From Pelodera strongyloides (taxonomy: Eukaryota; Nematoda; Chromadorea; Rhabditida; Rhabditidae), in NCBI GenBank assembly GCA_036852015.1, contig JAANDG010000263.1, positions 62,001-126,000 of the forward strand: a stretch of DNA of 64,000 bases. Direction: 5' to 3'. Numbering within the stretch: position 1 is the stretch's first letter; every line of letters begins with the position of its first letter. This document shows, in pieces, positions 11,641-24,502 of this stretch. The notes below the pieces were generated by a model. That model saw only the letters and a program-made list of their open reading frames with translations, had not been told where the DNA came from and ran no database searches. The translations under genes and the position numbers were made by a program.

Positions 11641-14600
11641 GCTGCCTCGGTGGACAGCTCGGAATCGTCGAGTGGCGAGCGAAGCGTGAGCGAGGGAGAG
11701 GGAGAAGAGGAGTGCGAGGAGGACGAGTGCGGAGAGGAGACCGTTGGGAGGAGAATTGTTGCTCAACAGGAACAGGTTAGATGGGTTAGCTTAGTATCTG
11801 TAGATGTTTTGGAATCAGAATTAGGCACCGGTGGTGTAGTCCTGTTTCTATACTTGTGCCAAGTCATATTTGTCGTTGTTGTATGAATGTGTTATATGTA
11901 GAAAGTTGCTAGATCGTCGGTCGAAAGAGACAACATCAGCCAGAACCAATACGATATCTTGTACCCTCAGTGTTCCTTTTGTTTTTATCGTTTTTTTTAC
12001 TTGGCCACCCGCGATGCCCCGGTACTACCTTGTACGTCACTTATTAGATCCATACGTTAAATTTCTATTTGGTGTGAAGGTAAGTATTTTTTTATCCTGA
12101 ATGAATCCAAAGTTCAAAGAAAGAGGCACTGGCACACACTAATTTGTGTTTTTGCGGATGCTCATGCATATATACGCGGGATTTCCTTTGTTAAACGAAG
12201 CGCTACCACATCTTTGTGTTTTTTCATTCATGATTTTACTTACAACTTACTTACGTACGTCCTTGCCCATCTTAATACCGGTCTAATTAACCTCTATAGA
12301 TTATTTCTTCCCATGAATTCGATATCGTTGGGATGTATTTGTAAATGAATCTGAGTCCGAGTCCCTTTGAAGTTGTTATTTTCATTCTCTATTTGGATTT
12401 GATAACGTAACTGCGCTCCCAATTTAGCTCACTTTTGCGCATTCTACCTCATTAATTAATTTACCGTTTCCAATTCCAAAATAGGCCCTGTTTTGCTAGT
12501 TTTCTCTTTGTGCTCTTGCGCCGAGTTTTTATCGGTTTTATTTTGAGGAGCAACAGGTGAAAGTTAGTAGGTTTCCAGGGTTCCGGTGATTTATTGTGTA
12601 GATCTTGTTTGAGGTTTCAGAATATGTCTGGTTGGTTTTGTTTTTAGAATACTGTGCAGTCTTGAGTTGGAAATTTATTCCCCTTTTGTTGACCATGAAT
12701 TAATTTTTCTTTTTCCTGTTTCTGTTTCTTATGCATTCGAAATTGTATTTTCCGATACAAATTCCAAATCACGTCAATTCTAGTAGGCTTTATGAAAGCA
12801 TTCTCCCCCGTGCGATTGTGGCCAACTTTCGGCTCTTGTGCATGCACACTGCCCGATGACGTCACTGTAATTATCCATCTCCTCTATCGTCACTTTCGCT
12901 CTTCTTCTTCTTCATTCGTCGTCAGTCAGCTGACTGCGGGATATTCTGAATTGATCGTCATGGCGTGGGCCGTATCTGGGCCCTCTCCACTCAGGCACAC
13001 TCTCTCGTCGTATTCTGTGCTCGCTGTCTCTTCGAATGCCTGATCTCTCCTCCGTCTCTAGTCTTTCTGAATGTCAGTCCCCAGCTTGTGTGGCTGCCCG
13101 TGGGTTCCTTTTCCTATCCATGTCCCTTTTTTGGCAGCAAAATATGCCTTTTTTGTTGGATTTTGTTTCGAAGACTCATTGCGGTTTTCATGTGTCTGTT
13201 TTGGAAGTGATATGACGACGTGGAATCTGTTGTTGCTTTTTGTGAAGCGTTCCGAACAACTGTACTCTCGTCTATTATATGCAAATTGAGTGCCTTTCTG
13301 TGCAGTGTGCAGTCCGGTACGGCATGGAACTATGGAACATCTTTAAAAATCACACCGTACGTCGGCTGTTATGAGCCCTTGGTTGTCGTGGTTCTCAGAA
13401 GTTTGTGATTTTATGCTAAACGTGATTGATTTTCGATAGTTTGTGTTCGAAACCCTTACTCACGCTGGCTTTACTACCCCTTTTAAACCAAGCCAAAAAT
13501 GTATGAAATTACGGATTACGGTATATGTAGTATGTACTGTACTTTTGCAAATAGTAAGTACGCTACACTCCGCAGTTTTGCGTAGGAAGGAAATAATTAG
13601 TCACGAGTGTTAGTTGACTTTTTTGCCTTGTAAGCATTTAGGCTTCAACTTCAAAGCCCCTTTGTGAGTTGTGAGAAAGCTTGATTTTTATTTTGTATTA
13701 ATTCCTTTTCCTGCCTCTGACTTGTGCAAGTTGTACATGATTTGAATACAATTTATCAATCGCGTGTTTTAACCTGGGTGTTTGTATCTTAGAACCTTGG
13801 ATATTTCGGAATTTTTTGTAATATTGTATCAATGACGACACGGATTTTGGTTTTTTATGCTAAATGTTTGAACTTTGAATTATATAGTTGAATATGAATG
13901 ACGTATTCTCTCAGAAGCAAGAAAGTGGTGGTGGTCTTTGTTCGACATAAAAATAACAGAGTCACGCGAATTTGGTGATCAGTTTGTTAGTGATTTTACG
14001 CTCTTTTTGATACTGTACTTGTTAAATGTTAGATAGATTTTATTTCTTTTGGGCTAGTTTCTTACGAGTATTCCAATAGGTTTGGTTAGTTTGTGATTAG
14101 GTATAATACTTGTTTCTTGGGGTTTGGGATTGTGGTTCCTCGGATCAGAATCAGAAAACGCTACTTTTTTGTTTGTTCTGTTCTTTTCATTTTTTCGAGG
14201 CATTTCAAGCCATTTGCCATTATTGTTAGGTTTGTTGTTTGTGTGCCAAAACATCACTTATTTCTCTCTCTCTCTCTCTTTCTCTCTCTCTGCGCTCTAC
14301 ACGAAAATTTGTGTTTGTTTGAAATTTTCCTTTTTGTTTTCCCATTTTTAGACATGGTTAATGTTTGTTTGTGACTTGCGCTATGCGTTTGCAGCGTGTT
14401 TTGAACTTGACATGCTTGTGAATTTACGAATTTACGAATTTACGTCGGTGAAGCTATGGTTCCGGAGGCTGTTACAACTTTATCTCTGGGTGAAACGAAA
14501 CGTGCCTGACTTTTTTCGGCCGCTAGAATAATGAAGTCGACAGTCTACGTTTCCATTCTATTTCCCGCACGTATATTTCGTTCCAGATTTCTTCTAATTT

Positions 14601-15508
14601 TGGTTTTCCTCTCCTTCGAATACCCATATCTTTGTGAATATGTGCATTCAAGTTTCCCCTGGTTGCGTTGATGATGGCCTTCTATGTTCTTCTTTCCGTT
14701 CTCTGTTTCTACGACCGTCGCTCGCAAATGGAACTAATTCAGTATCCCCTGACGATGTCTGCAAGGGATGAGAATGTTAGTAGAAAAAGCCATTCTGAAC
14801 CGTAAAGAGGAGAGAAGAGGAACGAAAGCGGACATAGATGTCATATGCAATTGGTGTCATTATGTTGCCGATGGATGATGGGTTTTTACCGTAATATTAA
14901 CCAGATGATGGTTCAGTATGACTGGAAGTCAGTGTGTCTTATTTGTGTGGCATTTAGTATTGTATGTAATGAACCAAGGTTTTTTACAACATGAAAATAT
15001 CTCGTCATCGCTTAGGCCTAGCTTTCTCCCTCCGTGTTGTTATTTTCTATTAGTGCTTCATTGGTAGCGGGTAGTTGTTTGGTAATTTAGTTGGATAAGT
15101 TGGATTATTGGATGTGGAATTCTCGCTTTTTCTTTACTTCTATCTTTACATGTTCCTGTATCATACATTTTATTATTATTGATTGCATCCATTCTTTGTT
15201 AGCCTGGCTTTACTCAGAAATGTTCTTCTCCATGGTGCTGAACAGGCTTTGACAGTTCCTAGTCCTTCTTTACCTTATGGATAAGCCCTTTTGGTTCTTT
15301 TTTTGCTAGCAAGGCTAGCTAAGTATTGGCACAAAATGATCCTGGCGTGATTCCGGTCCCATTTTTTCCAGTTCTTAATCCTAACATTTTCTGAATCTGA
15401 TTTATATTTTGTTCAGATTGTGTCGCAGTCTTGTGGTGACAACGCCCTGGCTGACACGTGCGGTGGCGAGCCTGCAGGCTTCACCTCATGGAGCGAGGAG
15501 GTTTGATA

Positions 15509-15539
<31 letters not shown>

Positions 15540-15915
15540 TTATTGTTTACTTATTATTATTATTATTATTATTAATTATTATTATTATTATTTATTATAT
15601 TGATATTAATAGTTTCAAAGCAGTATAACAGCTCAACAGCCGGGGCTTTGATACGAAACGTAATCGGGTCGCTGTATTTCCACGTAATTTATGCAAGAAA
15701 AATTGAGTGTAATTATATTCATTTGTTTGTGTATAACACATGAGAATGCAGGTACGTTTCAAAAACCGGCCGTTATATCACTTTAATATCAAATGATTAT
15801 TGTTTAGGTGGAGCGTTGCTACCTAGAGTCGCTGAAGGAAGCCGAAGCGATGGAGAATCAGCATGATGGATATGTGCAGAGCGAGAGCCCGGGAATGCAC
15901 TCGCAAAACTCGGAG
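11641..15915 (+). CDS. AKAP1: AKAP1 homologue, upstream exons of a long isoform (3 exons)
   Basis: Three phase-0 exons: 11641-11775, 15417-15500 and 15808-15915, each with clean AG and GT borders. They encode 109 residues: an acidic/Ser-rich segment (SSESSSGERSVSEGEGEEE), then a Cys/Gly-containing segment, then SLKEAEAMENQHDGY and SESPGMHSQNSE. They join in frame to the 29022 exon (VSSQDSGRATGGL), as expected for the linker before the KH domain of AKAP1. No N-terminal mitochondrial anchor exon was firmly found; an ATG at 11623 reads into the first exon only if its acceptor is not used. Assignment to AKAP1 rests on strand, phase and composition, not on a recognised domain. Confidence 0.6.
11870..12079 (+). 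CDS. Possible alternative first exon with a membrane/mitochondrial segment
   Basis: An open frame ends at a strong donor (AAG then GTAAGT at 12080) in phase 0, compatible with the 15417 exon. It contains a hydrophobic stretch (VPFVFIVFFTWPP) followed by a basic/hydrophobic segment (PRYYLVRHLLDPYVKFLF). AKAP1 proteins carry an N-terminal outer-mitochondrial-membrane anchor, so this would fit in place and phase. There is no direct evidence of use. Confidence 0.25.
12857..12864. promoter_or_regulatory. Perfect CRE palindrome TGACGTCA
   Basis: A TGACGTCA site flanked by a pyrimidine-rich, relatively G+C-rich stretch (about 12800-13050) in the AKAP1 locus. This is the CREB/ATF consensus; activity is inferred only. 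The same octamer recurs in the satellite at 20.2-23.1 kb. Confidence 0.4.
15504..15600. repeat. (ATT)n/(TTTA)n microsatellite
   Basis: About 95 bp of ATT and TTTA repeats directly after the 15417-15500 exon. Confidence 0.95.
15611..15786. mobile_element. TTAA-type MITE, diverged copy
   Basis: The right end ACGTTTCAAAAACCGGCC followed by a TTAA-containing terminus is clear. The left end (AAAGCAGTATAACAGC...GATACGAAACG) is diverged. It sits immediately 5' of the exon at 15808. Confidence 0.6.
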
Positions 15916-18900
15916 GTTAGAACAGTATTATTTATGTTAATTTTGTAAACCTTTGTAAAAAAAAATGCTAAGCTAACCAGTTCGCTGTTCCCTCGACTAA
16001 ATCCGTGGGCAAAGGTAGCCATTTTTATGGTGTTCTCTTTTACTTTTAGGCTTTTTCACTTTTTCTGAGTTCTCAGTGGTCTCTTTTGCACTTATGATGT
16101 TTGTTAGTTTCATCCAACTAAATCGTTGTTTATTTATTTTTGAATGCGTTGTGTCAGAGTCTGGGAGTTTCATTTCGTCTTTTTCGCCTGCGTCTTTAGG
16201 CATTTTAAAACGACACTGACAGTTTATTTTGCCACGTCCTACATACATTTAGCGGTTGATGTTTGAAAAGGTTCAGTGGAAAAATAGGTTTGCATATCAA
16301 AGTTGAAAATTTCCTGGTATAGTACAGTCCCTAGTGTGTTTTCGAGTGGTGCGCAAGTGTATCCTGCTCTCACCATTTTGCACGGTAGTCTGCTGGTTAA
16401 GTGTGCGATAAGGAGCACGGTTCGCTTGTTATTATATTTGCTTATCGATAAGATAAAGAGGGCAGCTGGGAATGTTGCGAAGCGGTTTTTTGCGTGGGCC
16501 GTCTGGATAGTGTAGTGTATAGTTAAAGGGATTATTGTTTTCTAATCGGAAGTTCTGAACGGATGTATGATGTTATTAGAATTATGTTCCTGAACAGAGA
16601 AGAGTTTTGACTTTATTAATAGTCTCTTTATTGGTTGGGTAATTACGGCTGCTAGTATGGGATGGACTGCTTGGCCCAGATGGAAATCTAACAATTAGAT
16701 ATAGGGTATCATATCTGTACAGAAAGAACGTTAACATACGTAAATTATTGGTTATGCTCCTTATACACGTGATCTTCCAGTCGTAGAGTGCGAGTGACCC
16801 ATTATAAACTGTTTGCAATTGTTTATACGATACTTTGCTCTCGGCCGTTAGTTCACTCGAAGTGTATGGGTTTTGCTTTAGTCTTTGTTCTAAGCCCTAA
16901 GTAGTTGGCTATATCGTTGTTTTGTTACTTATTAGGCAGAGAACCAAGGCAGGACTAACAATAAGGACAGGGACAAATCTTGTTAGTTAATTGATTCCAA
17001 TTTACAGTTGAACATTCTGGGACTGCCTAACAATTGTAGTAGTGAGTCAATTATTTTATTCGAGTTGGCATTTTATGTTCTATCTTTGGGCAATCATTTG
17101 TATTCGTACATAGACAGCCATTGCCCCCCGTCGTCCCCATGTTTCTCTTATTTTAACACTTTTGCTAGGGGTTGAGATTGTTATCTTGGGTTGCTTAGTT
17201 TGGAATTTCTCTCTTTTTCCTTTGTCGTTGTCTATGTCTATTTCCCTCTCTAGCTCTCTCTCTCTCAATTCCTCTATGTCGTTTTTATATATTTTTGTCA
17301 CTGTATGTTCCGAATGAATAATAACCCTGTCCCTCAGCCCCAGACACTAACAATAAGGTTAAGGATGCGGTGTTCTTCGGCTTATATAGAGTGCGTGAGA
17401 AAACTGCTTTTATGGCATCTTTTTTTGTGTCTTATCGGTGAATGGACATGTCTGCTCCGCTGAGCTGAAGCAAAGACTGTTTAGTTCAAAAAGACAGAAG
17501 GTTTAAAAGTTCCCGCCAGAAATGGAGTTCTAGATGTTGTGGATGATTAGGTTGGCTTATTGTTTGTAATTGTATGGAGATTTGAAGATTGAAGGTTGAT
17601 GGATTCTCATTGGTTTAGGGGAATGCGACTGTTTTGTAGACAGTCTAGAACCAAGTTCTGGAGTTATTATTCTGTGATTCTGAAGACTATGATTCCAAAT
17701 ATCCTCTTTTGGAGGGTAGAATTCGGTCACAGAAGTGACGGGACGGGATGGGCCAAGGGCCATGACCACAGATCCGCTTTCATAAGAATTCATGTCTGGA
17801 TACGATCCAAGGACTATTGTTTTCCTCCTGGCCGAGTGACCGTTGTACTGTACTGTAGTTCTGCTTTGTTTGGTACGCTCCATTGATGGGATACATTAGT
17901 AGTAATAACTGTCGTGTCAATGATAATCTTATCGGTATCTGTTTGCATTTATATGTTAGTTTTTCTTCATCCTCAAATGCACACCTTTTGGTGTATTTAA
18001 TAAATATAACTTGTTTTTGTCTTACTGTAGTGTAGTCGGTTCTGAGTTCTGACTATCTCGTTGTTCTTTCTATGCATTGGGATGTTTATTAGTTGTTGAA
18101 TTGTAAGTGTGGCCCTAGTAGACGAAGTTCACATGGTCGTAAAAAATAATGTGCTACGGCCTTTGTTGTTGTTTATTTTTCTAATTTGCTCCCTTCTTTG
18201 TCTTCCTTCGATTATGAGTTTGTGGTTTGAGTCTGTGGGAAAAGTGTGCGTGTTCATGTGCCTGGGAATGGTAAATGGTACATTATAGAAGTACCACTGA
18301 GACTCCTCCCCTAGGTTAGGTTAGGGTATGCGGAGCGTAGTTTAGTTCCTTGAATTTGATCGAAATTTTGCTATTCCTCTATGTACCATTCACATTTTCG
18401 GCGTGTCAGGAAGACTCGCTCCCGCCGTAGAAGTCAGGTATGCTAGTGAACATGTTTACAATTCGTTCACGTGTTTTCTTTTTAATTCCCTTTATACTTA
18501 TTATTGAACCCCCTGGTAGATGAAGGCTAGTGCAATGTTTTCCTTTTGTAAATTTCGCCAGTTTTTCGACGGGAACATATTGGGGGATGTAGTGAGAAGA
18601 GGTATTGAGAGAAAGAGGGAGGTAGATCAAAAAGGGAGTGGACTAGAGGGAGAGATAGAGAGGGGAGTTAGAGAGAGTTTGGGAGATATTGGGCTCCCCG
18701 CCGTGTCTGTTGCACCTCTTCGTTGATTAATATGCGTGTGGCGACATCAACGTTATATAGGGTGCAGACTAGATCGCGACGAGATTTTCTATAACCTCGG
18801 TCCTCGGTCTGTGTCTCTATCTCCGTTTTCTCTCTCTATATATGTCTTTGTCTCTCTCTCTCTCTCCCTCACTCTCTGTCTCCATGACTCTCTTTCTTTC

Positions 18901-20176
18901 TCTATCTCTCGTAAGGGTTTCCTCAAAAATATTTCGTTTCTCTTTCTTCCTTTCTCTCCGTATTCTTGAGTGTCAAGGCAATTTCATGGATCATTAATTA
19001 CAGCCGCGGCCTTATTTGAGAGAAGACCGAGAAAAAACATACAAGGAAGAAATTAGGCAGATATTAGTTCTTTATGTTGGCATAACGGGAATTTGGGATG
19101 ATCGTTTTAATGGGAAGAGAGAGAGAGAGAGGAGGGGGGACAGAGAGGGAGAGAGAGAGTTGGGGAAGGCGAAGGAATCATTGCCATCTTGGTCACTCAG
19201 TATTGAACGGTTGGAAATTAGCATATTTCAAGGGTCTCTTTTGTTAAAATAGGAATGTGAATAGAACTAAGGGTGAATGGGTGGTCTGGGGGTTCTGCCA
19301 ACAATCGAACTATCGAAGAATTATGTTGCGGAATAGTTTGTCCGACAGTGATGTAGCGAAAGGGGATTTACGTTTACACTACATTAGTGCAGCATTATAT
19401 GTTTTGGTGATGTTGAACATGGGAATAAAACCCGTGCGTATGTTGAAGTGGTTAGTGGTGTGTTTCACCTAGTGACCGGAACTGTTTATAATGAGACCTA
19501 AGTAACTTTATATTTCATTCAAGCATGTGGTTGGTGTATGATTTTAGTAGACGCTTATCCATTGTTGAACCATTGGGGGTTTGATTTTATTTGAGAAATA
19601 TTGAAATATTGGCAGTGTTTATGACGGTGTCCCTGAAATAGATTTTCTTTTGTTAGACGCATTCGTTGGGATCGTTTATCGTTATCGTGTGAAGAATTGT
19701 GTTCCGAGGGTGTAAATGTCTGTGGTGATCATCGTAAAAATCCACCATTCGAAAGGGTATATGATGCACCATTCTAAGCCACCCCCTATAAAAAAAGTTT
19801 GCCATTCGCGTCACGTAACGGTAACGCTCCAAAAGTGCATCGCCAAACGAAAAAGTAATCCTATGAAAAATTAGAGCTCAATGAGATAAGCAAACGCGAA
19901 CATTGTGTCGAGTGTCCCCGGCGATCCCAAAGCGAGATATAAGCAAAAGTCGCGTGTTAGAGAACGACTAAATAGCACTGCGACTGCTAAGACGCAGAGT
20001 AGACGGCCAGTATCGATCGCACTGTTGCGCAATAAAAATAGGCCAGCCTAACCTCAAACTTGGGTAATTAAACCGCAGCTGGCAAAGAACGGGGAGAAAT
20101 TGTCCGCAAAAATAGAAATGATGCGGCGGATCAATTTGATACGCAAAGTGATCGTTCTTTGACATTGAAGGTACTA
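15916..20176. other. Large AKAP1-locus intron, left part
   Basis: No supported gene. It is A+T-rich DNA with homopurine/homopyrimidine runs (GA-rich 18600-18690 and 19115-19165, CT-rich 18830-18910). A 108-codon minus-strand frame at 17557-17883 has no recognisable features. Confidence 0.5.
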
Positions 20177-23108
20177 TGATCGTCAAAATTAAGTCGAAAT
20201 TTAAAATTCACCGTAGATCAAGTCTAATGATGTAAATCAACTTCAATTATGATGTGAGACGCGCATTTGACTTTGACGGGCAACATGTCTTCTGCTTCAG
20301 AATCAATGACGTCGAAAATAAGTCGACGTGCAAACTTCACCGTAGCGACATAGTAATGCTGCAAATCAACTTCAATGATGATGCCAGACGCGCATTCGAC
20401 TCAGACGGGCAATACCGTTTCTGCTTCAGAATCTATGACGTCAAAAATAACTCGACGTGCAAACTTCTCCGTAGCGACATAGTAATGCTGCAAATCAACT
20501 TCAATGATGATGCCATACGCGCATTTGACTCAGACGGGCAATACAGTTTCTGCTTCAGAATCGATGACGTGAAAAATAAGTCGACGTGCAAACTTCACCG
20601 TAGCGACATAGTAATGCTGCAAATCAACTTCAATGATGATGTCAGACGCGCATTTGACTTAGGCGGGCAACATGTCTTCTGCTTCAGAATCTATGACGTC
20701 AAAAATAAGTCGACGTGCAAACTTCACCGTAGCGACATAGTAATGCTGCAAATCAACTTCAATGATGATGTCAGACGCGCATTTGACTTAGACGGGCAAC
20801 ATGTCTTCTGCTTCAGAATCTATGACGTCAAAAATAAGTCGACGTACAAACTTCACCGTAGCGACATAGTAATGCTGCAAATCAACTTCAATGATGATGT
20901 CAGACGCGCATTCGACTCAGACGGGCAATACTGTTTCTGCTTCAGAATCTATGACGTCAAAAATAAGTCGACGTGCAAACTTCACCGCAGCGACATAGTA
21001 ATGCTGCAAATCAACTTCAATGATGATGTCAGACGCGCATTTGACTTAGACGGGCAACATGCCTTCTGCTTCAGAATCGATGACGTGAAAAATAAGTCGA
21101 CGTGCAAACTTCACCGTAGCGACATAGTAATGCTGCAAATCAACTTCAATGATGATGTCAGACGCGCATTTGCCTTAGGCGGGCAACATGCCTTCTGCTT
21201 CAGAATCTATGACGTCAAAAATAAGTCGACGTGCAAACTTCACCGTAGCGACATAGTAATGCTGCAAATCAACTTCAATGATGATGTCAGACGCGCATTT
21301 GACTTAGACGGGCAACATGTCTTCTGCTTCAGAATCTATGACGTCAAAAATAAGTCGACGTACAAACTTCACCGTAGCGACATAGTAATGCTGCAAATCA
21401 ACTTCAATGATGATGTCAGACGCGCATTCGACTCAGACGGGCAATACTGTTTCTGCTTCAGAATCTATGACGTCAAAAATAAGTCGACGTGCAAACTTCA
21501 CCGTAGCGACATAGTAATGCTGCAAATCAACTTCAATGATGATGTCAGACGCGCATTTGACTTAGACGGGCAACATGCCTTCTGCTTCAGAATCTATGAT
21601 GTCAAAAATAAGTCGACGTGCAAACTTCACCGTAGCGACATAGTAATGCTGCAAATCAACTTCAATGATGATGTCAGGCGCGCAATCGACTTAGACGGGC
21701 AATACCGCTTCTGCTTCAGAATCTATGACGTCAAAAATAAGTCGACGTGCAAACTTCGCCGTAGTGATATAGTAATGCTTAAACTAAACTTCAATGATGA
21801 TCTCAGACGGGCATTTGACTCAGAAGGGCAACATGTCTTCTGCTTCAGAAGCTATGACGTCAAAAATAAGTCGACGTGCAAACTTCACCGTATTGATATA
21901 GTAATGCTGCAAATCAACTTCAATGATGATGTCAGACGGGCATTCGACTCAGACGGGCAACATGTCTTCTGCTTCAGAATCTATGACGTCAAAAATAAGT
22001 CGACGTGCAAACTTCACAGTAGTGACATAGCGATGCTGCTAATCAACTTCAATGATGATATCAGACGCGCATTCGACTCAGACGGGCAATACCGTTTCTG
22101 CTTCAGAATCTATGACATCAAAAATAAGTTGACGTGCAAACTTCATCGTAGTGATATATTTATGATGTAAATCAACTTCAATGATGATGTCAGACGCGCA
22201 TTTGACTTAGACGGGTAACATGTCTTCTGCTTCAGAATCTATGACGTCAAAAATAAGTCGACGTGCAAGCTTCACCGTAGTGATATAGTAATGCTGCAAA
22301 TCAACTTCAATGATGATGTCAGACGCGCATTTGACTTAGACGGGCAACATGTCTTCTGCTTCAGAAGCTATGACGTCAAAAATAAGTCGACGTGCAAACT
22401 TCACCGTAGCGACATAAATGCTGCAAATCAACTTCAATGATGATGTCAGACGCGCATTCGACTCAGACGGGCAATACCGTTTCCGCTTCGGAATCTATGA
22501 CGTCAAAAATAAGTCGACGTGCAAACTTAACCGTAGTGATATATTAATGCTGCAAATCAACTTCAATGATGATGTCAGACGCGCATTTGACTTAGACGGG
22601 CAACATGTCTTCTGCTTCAGAATCTATGACGTCAAAAATAAGTCGACATGCAAACTTCACCGTAGCGACATAGTAATGCTTCAAATAAACTTCAATGATG
22701 ATGTCAGGCGCGCATTCGACTTAGACGGGCAATACCGTTTCTGCTTCAGAAGCTATGACGTCAAAAATAAGTCGACGTGCAAACTTCACCGTAGCGACAT
22801 AAATGCTGCAAATCAACTTCAATGATGATGTCAGACGCGCATTCGACTAAGACGGGCAATACCGTTTCTGCTTCAGAAGCTATGACGTCAAAAATAAGTC
22901 GACGTGCAAACTTCACCGTAGCGACATAAATGCTGCAAATCAACTTCAATGATGATGTCAGACGCGCATTCGACTAAGACGGGCAATACCGTTTCTGCTT
23001 CAGAAGCTATGACGCCAAAAATAAGTAGACGTGCAAACTTCACCGTAGTGATATATTAATGATGTAAATCAACTTCAACGATGATGTCAGACGCGCATTT
23101 AACGCAGA
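20177..23108 (+). repeat. 129-bp satellite array (about 22 copies), with a 638-codon open frame
   Basis: Tandem units of 129 bp (43 codons). The consensus reads RRAFDLDGQHVFCFRIYDV then KNKSTCKLHRSDIVMLQINF then NDDV in one frame. From 20254 to 22170 fifteen units stay open; the later copies carry stops or 2-bp deletions (for example GACATAAATGC at 22413). Most units carry a perfect TGACGTCA. Units come in two sorts (GGGCAATACCG and GGGCAACATGT types). Units 4-7 and 8-11 form a duplicated four-unit block of 516 bp. There is no signal peptide and no known domain. The edges are degenerate. I treat it as an intronic satellite; a repetitive protein is possible but unproven, because the differences between units are often non-synonymous and the frame fails at the 3' side. 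Confidence 0.9.
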
Positions 23109-23172
23109 AAAAAAAGGAAAATAGTACATAAAATATAAGGTTTGCGCGAACGCTCAAGTAAAACGTAAAACG

Positions 23173-23211
23173 CTAGAGCGAGGCGCGCGCGCAGCGCGCG
23201 CCGAGCTCTAG
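23173..23211. repeat. GC-rich hairpin ending in CTAG, Helitron-like 3' end
   Basis: Stem CTAGAGC + GGCGCGCGC, loop GCA, then GCGCGCGCC + GCTCTAG; the two stem parts are separated by a symmetrical GA/GA mismatch. It ends in CTAG followed by T, as Helitron 3' ends do, and lies 65 bp after the 129-bp satellite. A 14-bp word TCGAAAGGGTATAT starts right after it (23212) and also at 19749, before the satellite. Confidence 0.5.
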
Positions 23212-24502
23212 TCGAAAGGGTATATAATCGAACAAGGCAGAGCAATTGAAAGGCAGAGAGATTTATCGCCCAGACAGCCTAGACAGACAGCAATAGGTGT
23301 TGAGAGAGGCGTTATTATGTACTGACCAATTCATCATTGTTTGAGGTTGAGGAACTAAAGATGGCGTACAATTATTGATACTAACAATAAGGGTAGAGAG
23401 TTGTATTGTACATGATTATGGGTGATTCGTGTTTATGCTGTCTGTAGTTCAGTCCGGAAAATCGCATCCAAGTGACTAACTTTGAGTGTGTACGTTTGTA
23501 TTTATGCATACCAGCAGCTGGTCGCTAAGGACGCTAAAAATCTAGGGATCCCCGTTGTCTGACTATATATATATATATATCCTGAATTTAGCTGAAGGAG
23601 GGGGAGGGGCCGAGCTCAAAACACTGCTTGTACTTTTCTTGGTACTTGGTTTTATTGCACTATTAATTAGTTTAGTGTGTTTTTGTGTGGTGGCGCTGGC
23701 TTTCTAATTGTTTCAGCGGGAGGTTATATATTGTCCCAAATCTTGGTTTCTCTCTTTCCTTCGAATAACGTTTTCTGGTATCTGATTACTCGCCAATCAT
23801 CAATCAAACTGGGCAAGAGGCATCCAATAGGAACTGTGCGATCACCCCTTTGCACAACGAGACTAACGAATAGCACAGAAAATGAACCCGAGAAATTAAC
23901 TTTTAAATGCTTTATACTGTTCGGGCTAGCCTGTGTGAACAGCACATGGTTGGACAGTCGGACTGGTAGTGTTCTAATATGTGAGCTGCTAGTAAATTCA
24001 GAATTGTGGCACTGCCGTGCTTCTTCTGTTGGTTTATTTAGTTGTATGTGTTGGTAATCTAAATGGCTAGTTTCAAGTAAATCGAGTTTGCAAAATGTAG
24101 ACATCTCAATATTTTTGTACACAATTTTCGTCTACATTGTGGCATATATTGCACAGGGCAGGCAATGAGAAACTTGGCTCGCTCCACGTTGCATTTATTG
24201 GGTGATGTATACTAGACTTGGATTGATTGATTGGCCGAGAATTGATCTATATCAACGAAAAAAAGTTTATTGGGGAAGTCTTGACCGTGGAAGAAGGGGG
24301 AGAAGGGAAAGGGAGCCCACAACCGGTTGTCAGAGATCTCAAGGCCATTTTGGGGCAGTGTTGAAGGGAACCTTACACCAGATCAGAACAGATGGACAGT
24401 TCCCCTCGGTGCAGGGTGCAACGTCACAGAAAACATCGTTTCACTTTCTTCCCAGGGAGTGTGTATGGGTGTTATTGAGGGAGTGGGGCATAAATTCCGC
24501 CC

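Noticed and set aside
17557..17883. 108-codon minus frame and its plus-strand counterpart
   Set aside because: Both strands are open over the same bases, with no family signature and no flanking exons.
23677..24122. Overlapping 126- and 132-codon frames on opposite strands
   Set aside because: No recognisable motif or splice logic; both strands are open by chance in the AKAP1-locus intron.
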